Shown here: one piece after another, positions 46,631 through 55,132 of the stretch | How positions within the stretch are numbered: the first letter of the stretch is position 1 | Layout of the letters: each line of letters begins with the position of its first letter | DNA from: Bacteroidota bacterium | Lineage (GTDB): Bacteria; Bacteroidota; Bacteroidia; Chitinophagales; BACL12 | Assembly (NCBI GenBank): GCA_016706255.1 | Contig: JADJJZ010000021.1 | Span: 1-64,000, forward strand | Direction: 5' to 3' | DNA length: 64,000 bases | The notes under the pieces: generated by a model | Databases searched by the model: none | What the model saw: the letters and a program-made list of their open reading frames with translations, nothing else | What the model was told of the DNA's origin: nothing | Program-made: the position numbers and the translations under genes

Positions 46631-47877
46631 AATCACCACTTGTAAATTCCTTATACCGCCAAAATTTGAAATATGTTTTTAATGGAGTTGAGCCACCAGA
46701 GAACGGCTGGTTGTATAAGAAACAAAGAATGCAGGAATTATTTGATAACAACGAATTGGTAATGCCTGTTAATGGCACAGGTCGCATTTATCGCAAAATC
46801 TATGCAGATACTTATCAAGGTCAACTAATTCAAAACCTATGGCTCGACATTCCTATTGTCAATCCTATGGCGAAAGAACGATTAGATTACGCAACGCAGA
46901 AACCCGAAGCTCTTTTGCAAAGAATTATGAAAGCAAGTAGTGAAGAAGGAATGATTGTAGCAGATTTTTTTGGAGGAAGTGGCGTTACAGCGAAAGTTGC
47001 AAACGACTTGGGAAGAAAATTTATTCATAATGATATTGGTATCAATAGCATTCAAACTGTTAGAGATAGATTGAAAGAAAGCAAAGCCAATTTTCAAATT
47101 GTAGAAATTAAAGATGGAGTTAATTTGTTCCGAAATCCTCAGCAGACGATGGATAAACTGGCAACACTTATTCCAGGCTTACAAAAGGGAGTAAAAGGCA
47201 TCAGTAATTTTTGGTTTGGTGCTATTACCAAAAGCAAAGAAGGTATTGTCCCTGTTTACGTTCCCAATTTACTCAACACACAGGAAAAAGTATTGGACAT
47301 TCCAATCATAAACACCATCATTAATCAGGAACTGCAAAACTTAGAAGTCAACGCTAAAAGAGTAATCGTGTATTACATAGATATTGACGACCAAAAGGCA
47401 TTGGAGAAATTCATAAAAGACAACAATGGTACCGAAATAGAAGTTGAGCTGAAAGACCTTAAAAATCTATTGCATGATGTGGTAATTGAGGACATCATCG
47501 ATATTAGAACCACCAAAATAAAAGACGGTTACGAAACAGAAATAAACACATTCATTAGCGACCGTTTAATTCAAAAAATAGGTGAGTTCAACCAAAAAGG
47601 AAATTTACAATCCATTGCCAAAGGCAAAAAATTCAATCCTATTAACATTAGTGAAGAGGGTTTAGAATTAATAGAACTTATTGCCCTCGACTGTGAAAAC
47701 ACCAAAGGACAATGGCACAGCACAACCGAATTAAAAATTGATAAACTTGGATATGTAATTACAAACGGAGTAAAATCAAAAAACTTTTGGGATGGGAAAA
47801 TAACAAGCGATAAAAAACCATTACGAATAAAAGTCAGAAATATCAGTGGTGATGAAACGATAAAAGAGATTAGATGA
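46627..47877 (+). CDS. mod: type III DNA methyltransferase Mod, part 2 (motif I and C-terminus)
   Basis: 416 residues beginning MKSPLVNSLYRQNLKYVFNG, part of the inter-motif region. DYATQKPEALLQRIMKASS and VADFFGGSGVTAKVANDLGR (AdoMet motif I, FxGxG, about residues 100-120) are clear. The long C-terminal part ends NISGDETIKEIR. It overlaps part 1 by 4 bases; one indel separates them. Last gene of the operon XRE-res-ATPase-HNH-mod. Confidence 0.9.
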   Translation: MKSPLVNSLYRQNLKYVFNGVEPPENGWLYKKQRMQELFDNNELVMPVNGTGRIYRKIYADTYQGQLIQNLWLDIPIVNPMAKERLDYATQKPEALLQRIMKASSEEGMIVADFFGGSGVTAKVANDLGRKFIHNDIGINSIQTVRDRLKESKANFQIVEIKDGVNLFRNPQQTMDKLATLIPGLQKGVKGISNFWFGAITKSKEGIVPVYVPNLLNTQEKVLDIPIINTIINQELQNLEVNAKRVIVYYIDIDDQKALEKFIKDNNGTEIEVELKDLKNLLHDVVIEDIIDIRTTKIKDGYETEINTFISDRLIQKIGEFNQKGNLQSIAKGKKFNPINISEEGLELIELIALDCENTKGQWHSTTELKIDKLGYVITNGVKSKNFWDGKITSDKKPLRIKVRNISGDETIKEIR

Positions 47878-47913
47878 CCTACAATAACACAAATAATTAA
47901 AGAAATTACACCG

Positions 47914-47964
47914 ATGAAAGTATTTTTAGATACACGTTTAAGAATGGGTAAAAGAAAATATTAA
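47914..47964 (+). pseudogene. possible integrase N-terminal scrap
   Basis: A 16-codon frame MKVFLDTRLRMGKRKY resembles the first residues of Bacteroidota phage-type integrases (MKVxLDxR..K.GKYP). It stops at once and nothing downstream continues it. It may be a relic of an older integrase or chance. Confidence 0.2.
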
Positions 47965-48025
47965 GAAATAATTATAGGATACCATTTTCAAGAATTGTAG
48001 CCTACCCAATGCCCCAAACGTCCGA

Positions 48026-48555
48026 TTAATCATCCATGTTTACAACCCAATTTGCAACAGATTCTGGATAATTTTCTAACAACATACTTCCTGGTACCTC
48101 TTCGTAAGTAGCAACACTTAATAGCATAGAAATTATGCGATCTCCTTTAGCAATATTAATTATAAGTTTTCTAATCTGTTCAATGAATTGGTTTAAATAA
48201 TCTTCTGGTTTTGAATCAAATAACATGTCGCAACCAACTGAAATTTCATGAGCTATTTCGTTTCTAGCATCTTTTGCTGCTTTCAGAATATGATATAAAT
48301 CGTTATCAAAGGCAAATGCTTTAATATGGTTGTTTAGTGTAGTTCGTGAAATCTCATCAGAGAACTTCTTCAAACTATCGTCATCATCTAAAGGAATTAT
48401 TCCGGCTTTAAGTTTTAAGATTGCTGTCATGGATTGACAGAGTTTTTCATATCGTGAGGCAATTGTTAATGCACGACCAATGACACTATAATAATTATCG
48501 CTAAAAACTGTCCGTTGAAGATTATTAAAAAGATTTGTGGTTCCATTTTTTTCAA
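48026..48555 (-). CDS. HEPN-type protein, putative RNase
   Basis: The ATG-initiated frame 48430-48026 encodes 134 residues. The frame is open further upstream to a TTG at 48555 and the added residues (NNLQRTVFSDNYYSVIGRAL, TIASRYEKLCQS) look like protein, so the longer start is favoured. ILKAAKDARNEIAHEISVGC contains R-N-E-I-A-H, an RX4-6H motif as in HEPN ribonucleases, within an all-helical protein. It lies convergent to mod, still inside the integrative element. No partner antitoxin is visible beside it. Alternative: a non-catalytic HEPN/AbiEi-like or plasmid helical protein. Confidence 0.5.
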
Positions 48556-48787
48556 ATTAAACCGTAATTCAGACGTATTTGAAGATATTCAAAATATAGC
48601 CAGAATATTTAGCTGGAATAAGTTCATTATTTTGTATAAATAGACTCACTAACTATGTATAAATTTTCTTAACTAATTTCAACTAATATAGTTTATTAAT
48701 TTAGGCCGGTTTTTATTAAATTAATTTCGTCCTATTAGAGGATATTACATTTTAAATTACATTTTAAAGCTATAAAAAATGCATAAA

Positions 48788-50483
48788 TTATTTCAAGATA
48801 ATTTTACTTACATGACAATTAAATTCGTCAATTACTTTCAATAAATACGTGCCTTTTGGATATCGTAATAAATTAAGTGTAGATGGAGATCCTGATACAG
48901 TAAAAATGGTTATTAGTTGCCCTTGTAAATTATAAATTTCGACAGATCCTTGATTTATATTGTAAATATTAATAATACCAAACGATGGATTTGGATATAA
49001 ATTAATGTTTTGATTTGAATTTCCAAAAATGCCCACTATGCTAATACTATAACAATCAGTAGTGTCAGAGCAGAATCCCTTAGTGAGGATTGCAGCATAA
49101 TTACCATCAATAATCGGAGTAAAGTCTTGATCTATCTGACCTGATATTGGTGCGTAGTCATTATCACAATCTACCCATTGGTATTCCGCATCAGTTTCAG
49201 TGGCAGTTAATGTGTTTCCTGTCTGAGAAATTGAGGTATTAATAAATTCACAATCACCATTATATCTAATAATTGCAAAGTCTTTAGAAATATCATATCC
49301 ATATCCCGCTACCAATATTTTGCCATCCGGTTGAATTAAAATTGCACTCGCTCCATTATCATTGCCTGCAATGTCAGTAGTTACTTTCCCACCTATTCCA
49401 AAGGTATTATCTAATGTTCCATCAAAATTATAGCGTACTAACGCAAAATCTGCGCTTGGGTATCCCTCTTCCCCTACTACAACAATTTTTCCGTCAATTT
49501 GTAGGCTAACCGCGGTTCCCCAATCAGAATCAGTGCCAAAATCAGTAGTAACTTTTCCGTCGCCATCAAAAGTGTTATCTAAACTTCCGTTAATATTATA
49601 TCTTAAAACTGCAATATTGTCATCTGAAGTACCAGCAATAATAATTTTGCCGTCATATTGTATTGTTATTGAAGATGCACCTTCAAATTCACTTCCTAAA
49701 TCTGTAATAACCTTTCCATCTAAATCGAAGGAATTATCTAAACTCCCATCAGTATTATAACGTGCTAAACCAAAGTCCTCATAAGGAATAGTACTCATAA
49801 TACTCCCAGCTAAAATGATTTTACCATCATCTTGAATCGCCAGCGCCCAGCAGTCATCGGAATAGCCTGTAAAATCCGTAATTATTTTACCATCCACACC
49901 AAATGTATTATCTAGAGTTCCATTGGTATTGTATCTCGCTAATGCGAAATCAAAATAATAATCCGCGGAGCCTGCAACAACAATTTTTCCATCATCCTGA
50001 ATTGCAACAGAAGTTGCTCTGGAACCACCATCAAAGTTTGTAATAACTTTACCACTAACCCCAAATGTATTGTCCAAAGTTCCATTACTATTGTAACGAG
50101 CTATAGCAAAACTATTTTCACTTGATCCGACTGCAATGATTTTACCATCATCCTGCAAAGCAACTGCAGCGCAACTTTCATAATAACTACCTAAATCTGT
50201 GGTTACCTTGCCATCATCACTAAATGTGATATCTAAACTACCATCAACATTATATCGTGCTATAGCAAAATTATCCTCAACGTCAGAGGATGTTGTACTA
50301 CAGCAATTATTTTACCGTCTGGTTGAAGGATTATTGAGGAGATGCCATCATCGTTACTTGGACTAAATCCAGTGGTTACAATTCCATCGGTGCCAAATGT
50401 TGGATCAATTCCGCCAGCTTGTCCAAAACTTGAAATTTTAAAAACTAAAAGCAAACAAATTATAAATGTTAATTTTTTCTCAT
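48788..50483 (-). CDS. exported delta-60-repeat propeller protein with T9SS tail, frameshifted near its start
   Basis: ATG at 50483 gives MRKKLTFIICLLLVFKISSF (signal peptide) if one A is added to the A-run after the start. A second shift is near 50290. The rest (50158-48788, 456 residues) is intact. About eight repeats of ~55 residues follow the delta-60 pattern: FAIARYNSNGTLDNTFG, GKVITNFDG, AIQDDGKIVVAGS. The C-terminus (NLYPNPSFGIINIYNINQGS, VEIYNLQGQLITIF, PKGTYLLKVID) is a T9SS sorting domain. It is the last gene of the element before the tRNA and reads inwards. Probably surface-exposed or secreted. Confidence 0.82.
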
Positions 50484-50708
50484 TTTCGTGTTTTTAGGTG
50501 TAGAATATTAATAATTGAGTGTCTTTAAATTTAGGATATTAATTGAAAATAATTTGGATCATTTCTCAAAAAGCTATAACAAATGTAAAGGTTTTTGTAT
50601 TTAATTCCAACCTTCGCAATTTTCTGCTTCTTTTTAATAAAATTTAAGTTCCGCCATTATGAAAAAAGGTTCTAGCAAAATGTGTACATTGTAGTAAAAT
50701 ATAGGATT

Positions 50709-50730
50709 TGTTTTACCCATGTTTAACCTA
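50709..50730. repeat. inner direct repeat, right copy (possible integrase arm site)
   Basis: 22 bases matching 31877-31898 with one mismatch, 52 bases inside the right att site. Being close to both ends of the element and in direct orientation, it may bind the integrase N-terminal domain. Confidence 0.6.
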
Positions 50731-50737
50731 AAAACAA

Positions 50738-50770
50738 AAAACCCTTGCAAAATACTCTTGCAAGGGTTTT
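50738..50770 (-). terminator. intrinsic terminator downstream of tRNA-Asp
   Basis: Stem AAAACCCTTGCAA/TTGCAAGGGTTTT with a short loop, followed on the minus strand by T-rich sequence. It lies 13 bases past the tRNA 3' end and belongs to the element, replacing the older terminators now at 31592-31753. Confidence 0.8.
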
Positions 50771-50781
50771 CTGAATTCTTA

Positions 50782-50802
50782 GCGGAGCGGACGGGACTCG
50801 AA
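50782..50802 (-). other. attachment site (right end of the integrative element)
   Basis: 21-bp direct repeat of 31749-31769, covering the last ~20 bases of the tRNA (acceptor 3' strand and part of the T-arm). Integration rebuilt the 3' end of the tRNA, keeping it functional. Confidence 0.85.
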
Positions 50803-50856
50803 CCCGCGACCTCCTGCGTGACAGGCAGGCATTCTAACCAACTGAACTACCACTCC
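50783..50856 (-). tRNA. tRNA-Asp (anticodon GTC)
   Basis: On the minus strand: acceptor GGAGTGG pairing with CCGCTCC, D-arm GTTC..GAAT region with AGTTGGTTAGA, anticodon loop CTGTCAC giving GTC, and T-arm GCGGGTTCGAGTCCCGT. 74 nt, discriminator G, no encoded CCA. All stems are sound apart from one G-T pair in the acceptor. It is the integration target of the element to its left. Confidence 0.97.
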
Positions 50857-51044
50857 GTATTGATGCTCTTTTGAACAAGTTCATTTTTCAAAAGAGATGC
50901 AAATATAAAATGTTTAAATGGAATTTGGGCAAATATTTTGGAAAATAATGTATAGTGAAATCATTAAATTGTTGGCAAGGCTTGATGGGGTTGGGTTGTG
51001 GGTGTGGGCGCGTTGTGAATTAATAATTTTTTGCGGTTTATTTT

Positions 51045-51884
51045 TTAGGGTTTTTGGGCGATGAGGATGCGGGGTTTGCCCTGGAGGTCGGGGAGGAGGG
51101 TGAGGTGTTGGTAGCCGAGGGTGGTTAGGCGGGTTTGGATTTCGGAGGCGCGGGTTTCGGGGATTTCGAAGTAGAGGTGGCCGCCGGATTGCAATTTTTG
51201 CATGCCAAATGCGCCAATTCGGCTGTAGAAGACTAATGGATCAGAATGGTCTGCAAAAAGTGCAGATTGTGGTTCGTATTGTAATACGTTGGGATGCATG
51301 GTTTGGCGGTCTGCAGGGTCAATGTAGGGCGGATTGGATACAATGACGTGAAACAGGGGTAAAGTGTCTGCAAACGTCTCAAAATGCAAAATATCGGCAT
51401 ATAGGGTGCTGACTTTTGCTCCGAGGCTAGCTGCGTTGTGAGCGGCTACTTCGAGGGCTGATGGGGAGTTGTCGATTGCAAATATTTCAATCTGTGGTAG
51501 CTCGAGGCTCAGGGTAATGGCAATACAGCCGCTGCCGGTACCGATATCGAGGATGCGGGTGCCTGGGCCGGGATTGGATTTGATGATGGTTTCTACGAGT
51601 TCTTCGGTCTCCGGGCGGGGGATGAGGACGGCGGGGTTTACAGTGAATTGTTGGCCGTAAAACCAAGCTTTGCCGAGGACGTATTGCACCGGTTCGTTGG
51701 ATAAGAGGCGCTTAGAAGCGGCTTCCCACCAGAGCTGTTGCGTGGCATCGAGGGTGGGGTTGGTGCGGACGAAGGGTTTACCGAAGTGTTCTTCGGCGAG
51801 GTATTGGGCGATGTTTGCGGCTTCGCGATTGCCGTAAAGGGGGGTTAGGTTTTGGGTTAGGGATTTTATTTGGTCGCGTAGCAT
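51045..51884 (-). CDS. prmC: release factor glutamine methyltransferase
   Basis: PrmC methylates the Gln of the GGQ motif in release factors RF1 and RF2. 279 residues. The N-terminal helical domain ends EPVQYVLGKAWFYGQQFTVN, followed by LIPRPETEELVE. AdoMet motif I is ILDIGTGSGCIAITLSLELP (about 111-130) and the catalytic motif IV is VIVSNPPYIDPADR (about 180-193). The C-terminus has GGHLYFEIPETRA. The start at 51884 gives the usual N-terminal length. The gene is intact, GC-rich compared with the islands, and belongs to the backbone. Confidence 0.95.
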   Translation of the reverse strand: MLRDQIKSLTQNLTPLYGNREAANIAQYLAEEHFGKPFVRTNPTLDATQQLWWEAASKRLLSNEPVQYVLGKAWFYGQQFTVNPAVLIPRPETEELVETIIKSNPGPGTRILDIGTGSGCIAITLSLELPQIEIFAIDNSPSALEVAAHNAASLGAKVSTLYADILHFETFADTLPLFHVIVSNPPYIDPADRQTMHPNVLQYEPQSALFADHSDPLVFYSRIGAFGMQKLQSGGHLYFEIPETRASEIQTRLTTLGYQHLTLLPDLQGKPRILIAQKP

Positions 51885-52431
51885 TTCAGTGCAAATTTAA
51901 GGGAACACAGATTTAACGGATTTAACGGATATTGGACGGATTTTTTTGGGAACGCTGAACCCGCAAGCGGGTCGCTGATTTTTGCTGATGTTAACTGATT
52001 TTTTTATAGGGTGTATTTGATGGATACTCGCTGATTTTTGGGATGGTGTGATAAAGAGTTTAACGGTTGGTGGGTTTTTGGGAACGCTGACGCAGCGGGT
52101 CGCTGTTTTGCTGATGTCACCGATTTTTTAGGGTGTATTTGATGGATACTCGCTGATTTTTTGGGGGTTGTGTTTTAGAATTTGATAAGCCAATTTTATT
52201 TCGATAAATGGGGCGGGGACGGTGGGGCGGATTTTTTGGAACGCTGCCGCAGGGGTCGCGGATTTGTGATGTAAACTGTTTTTAGGTGTATTTGATGATA
52301 CTCGCTGATTTTGGATGGTGTGATTAAAAGGAACCTACCTATCGGCAGGCAGGCGCAGATTTAACGGTTTGAACGGATTTTGAACGGATTTCTTTGATTA
52401 AGATACAGTTAAATAATTTCGAAAAATGTGA

Positions 52432-52484
52432 GTAAATCCGATATGTAGGGGCGAATTGAATCCGCCCTTACATATCGGATTTAC
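52432..52484. repeat. 53-bp palindrome, copy 2 of 3
   Basis: GTAAATCCGATATGTAGGGG..AATTGAAT..CCCTTACATATCGGATTTAC: arms of about 22 bases with few mismatches. Same family as 2400-2452 and 56306-56358. Confidence 0.8.
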
Positions 52485-52584
52485 GAGTGGTTTGCACAAA
52501 AGGTAAAAGGAACGCTGAACCCGCAGGCGGGTCGCTGATTTTTGCTGATGTTAACTGATTTTTTTTAGGATGGTGTGTTTTAGG

Positions 52585-52665
52585 GGAACACGGATTGAAC
52601 GGATCAAACAGATTAGGACAGATTTAATCCGTTTAAACCCGTTAAATCTGTTTAATCTGTGTTCC
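52585..52665. repeat. ~80-bp degenerate palindrome ending at the ribD start
   Basis: The left half GGAACACGGATTGAACGGAT and the reverse complement of the right half, GGAACACAGATTAAACAGAT, agree at most positions, and the arms continue with further AACGGATT-like units. The right arm ends at GTGTTCC, 15 bases before the TTG proposed as ribD start, so the structure would lie in the ribD leader. Confidence 0.7.
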
Positions 52666-52679
52666 TTTATCTTTGTGAA

Positions 52680-53381
52680 TTGGAAAAGTACATGCAATAC
52701 TGTTTGGGCCTGGCATCGAGAGGGGCTGGCTACGTGTCACCGAATCCGATGGTGGGGGCGGTGGTGGTGGCTGAGGGGAGGATTATTGGGGAAGGTTGGC
52801 ATCGGGAGTTTGGTGGGGCGCATGCTGAGGTGAATGCGTTGCAGGATGTGAAAGCTGAGGATTTGCATCTGCTTCCGCAAGCAACCCTCTTCGTTACCCT
52901 CGAACCATGTAACCATTTCGGAAAAACACCTCCCTGCACCGAAAAAATTCTTACTTCTGGAATAAAAAATGTGGTAATCGGTACATTGGACCCGAACCCG
53001 CTGGTTGCAGGAAAAGGTGTGGAGCGATTAAAAGCAAATGGAGTGCAGGTTACGGTTGGTGTTTTGGAAAATGCATGTCGCGAGCTAAATAAATTTTTCT
53101 TTTGTTATCATGAAAAAAAACGTCCGTACGTTACTATAAAATGGGCGCAGAGTGCAGACGGATTTATTGCTGCGGATGATGGGACACCTGTTCATTTTAC
53201 CAATAACGAAAGTGATATTCTTGTGCATAAAATGCGCGCGGAACATATGGGTATTTTAGTCGGCGGAAAAACAATTATTACCGATAATCCGCAATTAACC
53301 ACACGTTTATGGAAAGGAAAAATCCGATACGTATTGTGCTGGATACAAAAAATAATTTACCTGAAGATGCATATGTATTAG
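52680..53381 (+). CDS. ribD: riboflavin biosynthesis deaminase/reductase RibD, part 1
   Basis: RibD deaminates and then reduces the pyrimidine intermediate of riboflavin synthesis. The deaminase domain has GYVSPNPMVGAVVVAEG, GGAHAEVNAL (zinc His and catalytic Glu) and LEPCNHFGKTPPCTEKI (zinc Cys pair). The reductase starts RPYVTIKWAQSADGFIA and includes AEHMGILVGGKTIITDNPQL. The start is uncertain: TTG at 52680 (LEKYMQYCLGLA) fits homologues better than ATG at 52692, and GTG at 52659 lies in a repeat. The frame is lost at GGAAAGGAAAAATCC near 53315 and continues in part 2. A break in a gene usually essential without riboflavin uptake suggests sequence error. Confidence 0.92.
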   Translation: MEKYMQYCLGLASRGAGYVSPNPMVGAVVVAEGRIIGEGWHREFGGAHAEVNALQDVKAEDLHLLPQATLFVTLEPCNHFGKTPPCTEKILTSGIKNVVIGTLDPNPLVAGKGVERLKANGVQVTVGVLENACRELNKFFFCYHEKKRPYVTIKWAQSADGFIAADDGTPVHFTNNESDILVHKMRAEHMGILVGGKTIITDNPQLTTRLWKGKIRYVLCWIQKIIYLKMHMY

Positions 53382-53701
53382 ATCAATCGACATCAACTAT
53401 CGTATTTAATTTTGTGCAGGATAAAACAGAAAATAATATTCGTTATATTAAAATTGAAAACGAAAATATTCCGCAACAAGTGCTTGCGCATTTATATCAA
53501 TTAAATATTAATAGTGTTTTAATTGAAGGCGGAACAAAAACGATTCAAACATTTTTAAATGCCGGATTATGTGATGCGATTTATTATTTTGAATCGGAAA
53601 TACAATTGGGCTCGGGTATAGCTGCACCCTTGGCTACTCAACAATTTGAAGCTAGCAGTATTGATCATGTAAACCTGTTTACGTGGATGCCAGGGGGATA
53701 A
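53309..53701 (+). CDS. ribD: riboflavin biosynthesis deaminase/reductase RibD, part 2
   Basis: Rest of the reductase domain: NPIRIVLDTKNNLPEDAYVL, then INSVLIEGGTKTIQTFLNAG (the IEGG NADPH-binding motif), and a C-terminus with ELGSG-like IQLGSGIAAP. It overlaps part 1 by 73 bases in another frame; a single indel in an A-run would merge them to about 340 residues, the normal length. Confidence 0.9.
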   Translation: MERKNPIRIVLDTKNNLPEDAYVLDQSTSTIVFNFVQDKTENNIRYIKIENENIPQQVLAHLYQLNINSVLIEGGTKTIQTFLNAGLCDAIYYFESEIQLGSGIAAPLATQQFEASSIDHVNLFTWMPGG

Positions 53702-53838
53702 GTAACTACCGCAACGGCAGTCGAATAAGTGCAGGAAGTATTGCCCCGACTCAGTTTGAACCTTTCTCCCCCAAAAATGGCTGTTTTTATATTTTCACAA
53801 AACTAACTGTTAACTTGCCTGCTGAATTAATATAAGTC

Positions 53839-54708
53839 ATGATTTACCTGCTGCTGAGTATTCTTACTTCGACAATGATATTTGTTGCATTCAAGCTGAT
53901 TGCGAAAAATCATGTCAATATTTTGCAGGCGATTGTGATTAATTATACGGTTTGTGTTATTGAGGGTGCGTTGGTGCAAAAAGAATTTCCTTCGGCTAAT
54001 TATATTATGAATACACCATGGTTTCCAAATGCGTGTATGTTGGGCGCTTTATTTATTTCGGTATTTTATATCACGGCATTAACGGTGCAATTTAGTGGTG
54101 TTGCGGTTGCTTCTATTGCGAGTAAATTATCGCTAATAATTCCCGTAATGGCTGCGTATTTTTTATATGATGAAGTATTTACACCATTAAAAATAATTGG
54201 TATTTTAATTGCCATGCTTGCCGTTGTGCTCGCGGCTTACAAGCAGGATACGGAACATCACAAACACAATTTTAATTATTATTTTTTTCCATTATTGGTT
54301 GTAATCGGCAGCGGATTAATTGACACATTTACAAAATGGAATCAGGAAAAATATTTATCGGACACTGAATTTAATTTATTTTTAATTTGTGTTTTCGGCA
54401 CGGCTGCAACAATTGGTTGGCTGATTTTAATCTACAAATATATTACGCGACGTGAAACATTTTCTGCAAAAAGTATTGGTCACGGATTGCTGTTGGGCAT
54501 ACCAAATTATGGCACCATGTATTTTCTGATTGCGGTGTTAAGCTTACCGGGATGGAGCAGTTCGACGGTTTTTCCTGTAAATAATATCGCGATTGTTGTA
54601 GCTTCGTGTCTGGTTGCAATGGTGATTTTTAAGGAGCGACTCACGCGGGTTAATCTGGTTGGTATTATGTTATCGATTGCGGCTATTTTACTGATTATGA
54701 TAAGTTAA
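53839..54708 (+). CDS. EamA/DMT-family transporter
   Basis: 289 residues with about ten hydrophobic segments in two halves of five, the drug/metabolite transporter plan. The first half includes FSGVAVASIASKLSLIIPVM and FTPLKIIGILIAMLAVVLAA. The second includes SSTVFPVNNIAIVVASCLVA and ERLTRVNLVGIMLSIAAILL. The paired ends (PLKIIGILIAML and RVNLVGIMLSIA) are the typical EamA repeats. Substrate cannot be predicted. Inner membrane. It is followed after 4 bases by another membrane protein gene, probably co-transcribed with ribD or on its own. Confidence 0.88.
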   Translation: MIYLLLSILTSTMIFVAFKLIAKNHVNILQAIVINYTVCVIEGALVQKEFPSANYIMNTPWFPNACMLGALFISVFYITALTVQFSGVAVASIASKLSLIIPVMAAYFLYDEVFTPLKIIGILIAMLAVVLAAYKQDTEHHKHNFNYYFFPLLVVIGSGLIDTFTKWNQEKYLSDTEFNLFLICVFGTAATIGWLILIYKYITRRETFSAKSIGHGLLLGIPNYGTMYFLIAVLSLPGWSSSTVFPVNNIAIVVASCLVAMVIFKERLTRVNLVGIMLSIAAILLIMIS

Positions 54709-54712
54709 CGAT

Positions 54713-55126
54713 ATGCTGGATAAGATAAATGTAAGGAAGCTGACGGCGCAAAAATGGTATCCCTGGTACTTGGGCACTGCATTATGCGGTGGCGCGATTT
54801 TAATAATGTTGCTGGTGTTTATTTCGGGTGCGGCTTATACGTATGTGTGGTCGGTGGTGGGTATGAATTTATTGCTTTATATGTTGCTGAATGCATTTAG
54901 TTGCCTGCTGGTGCCTGAATTATGGAAATATATTAAAACTACGATACTGGTTTATCTGCTCAACCTGGGTATTTTATTTTTGATGTTATATTTATTAATG
55001 GGAAAAGATTTTTCGGAATACAGTGGCAATTTACCGGCCTTCGGGGCATTGGTATTTTGTTTTTTCGGGTCGCTGATTCTGATTAGTTTTATTCGGGGCG
55101 CAGCTAATTTTTTAAAAAATGAATAA
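54713..55126 (+). CDS. small inner-membrane protein of unknown function
   Basis: 137 residues with four hydrophobic helices: about 21-40 (TALCGGAILIMLLVFISGAA), 44-65, 78-96 (TTILVYLLNLGILFLMLYLL) and 108-128 (FGALVFCFFGSLILISFIRG). The N-terminus is basic. No family recognised. It lies 4 bases after the EamA gene and 6 before the asparaginase-like gene, so all three are probably one transcript. Confidence 0.7.
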   Translation: MLDKINVRKLTAQKWYPWYLGTALCGGAILIMLLVFISGAAYTYVWSVVGMNLLLYMLLNAFSCLLVPELWKYIKTTILVYLLNLGILFLMLYLLMGKDFSEYSGNLPAFGALVFCFFGSLILISFIRGAANFLKNE

Positions 55127-55132
55127 TGTTTT

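Larger units (their letters stand above)
31749..50802. mobile_element. ~19-kb tRNA-Asp integrative element carrying a type III R-M/Septu-like module
   Basis: Bounded by the 21-bp direct repeat described at 31749 and 50782, with a further 22-bp direct repeat just inside each end. Gene content from left to right: tyrosine integrase, exported propeller protein, unknown genes, excisionase-like HTH protein, VirE-N/VapE primase-helicase, unknown protein, XRE regulator. Then come res, ATPase, HNH, mod, a HEPN-type gene and a second exported propeller protein. No relaxase, coupling protein, capsid or terminase gene is seen. Integrase plus excisionase plus VapE-type primase without structural genes is the layout of satellite-like or mobilisable islands, but helper dependence is not shown. 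Confidence 0.82.
51890..52665. repeat. intergenic cluster of palindromic repeats before ribD
   Basis: Between prmC and ribD the sequence is made of three recurring phrases. One is GGAACACAGATTTAACGGAT-type strings; the second is CCGCAAGCGGGTCGCTGATT followed by TTTGCTGATGTTAACTGATT, with degenerate copies near 51950, 52080, 52240 and 52510; the third is TGATGGATACTCGCTGATTT. They match the clusters at 2040-2745 (mostly in reverse) and 55640-56540. No gene was found within them. Confidence 0.75.

Noticed and set aside
31749..50802. Conjugative element or prophage
   Set aside because: No relaxase, VirB4/TraG-like ATPase, terminase, portal or capsid protein could be recognised among the genes.
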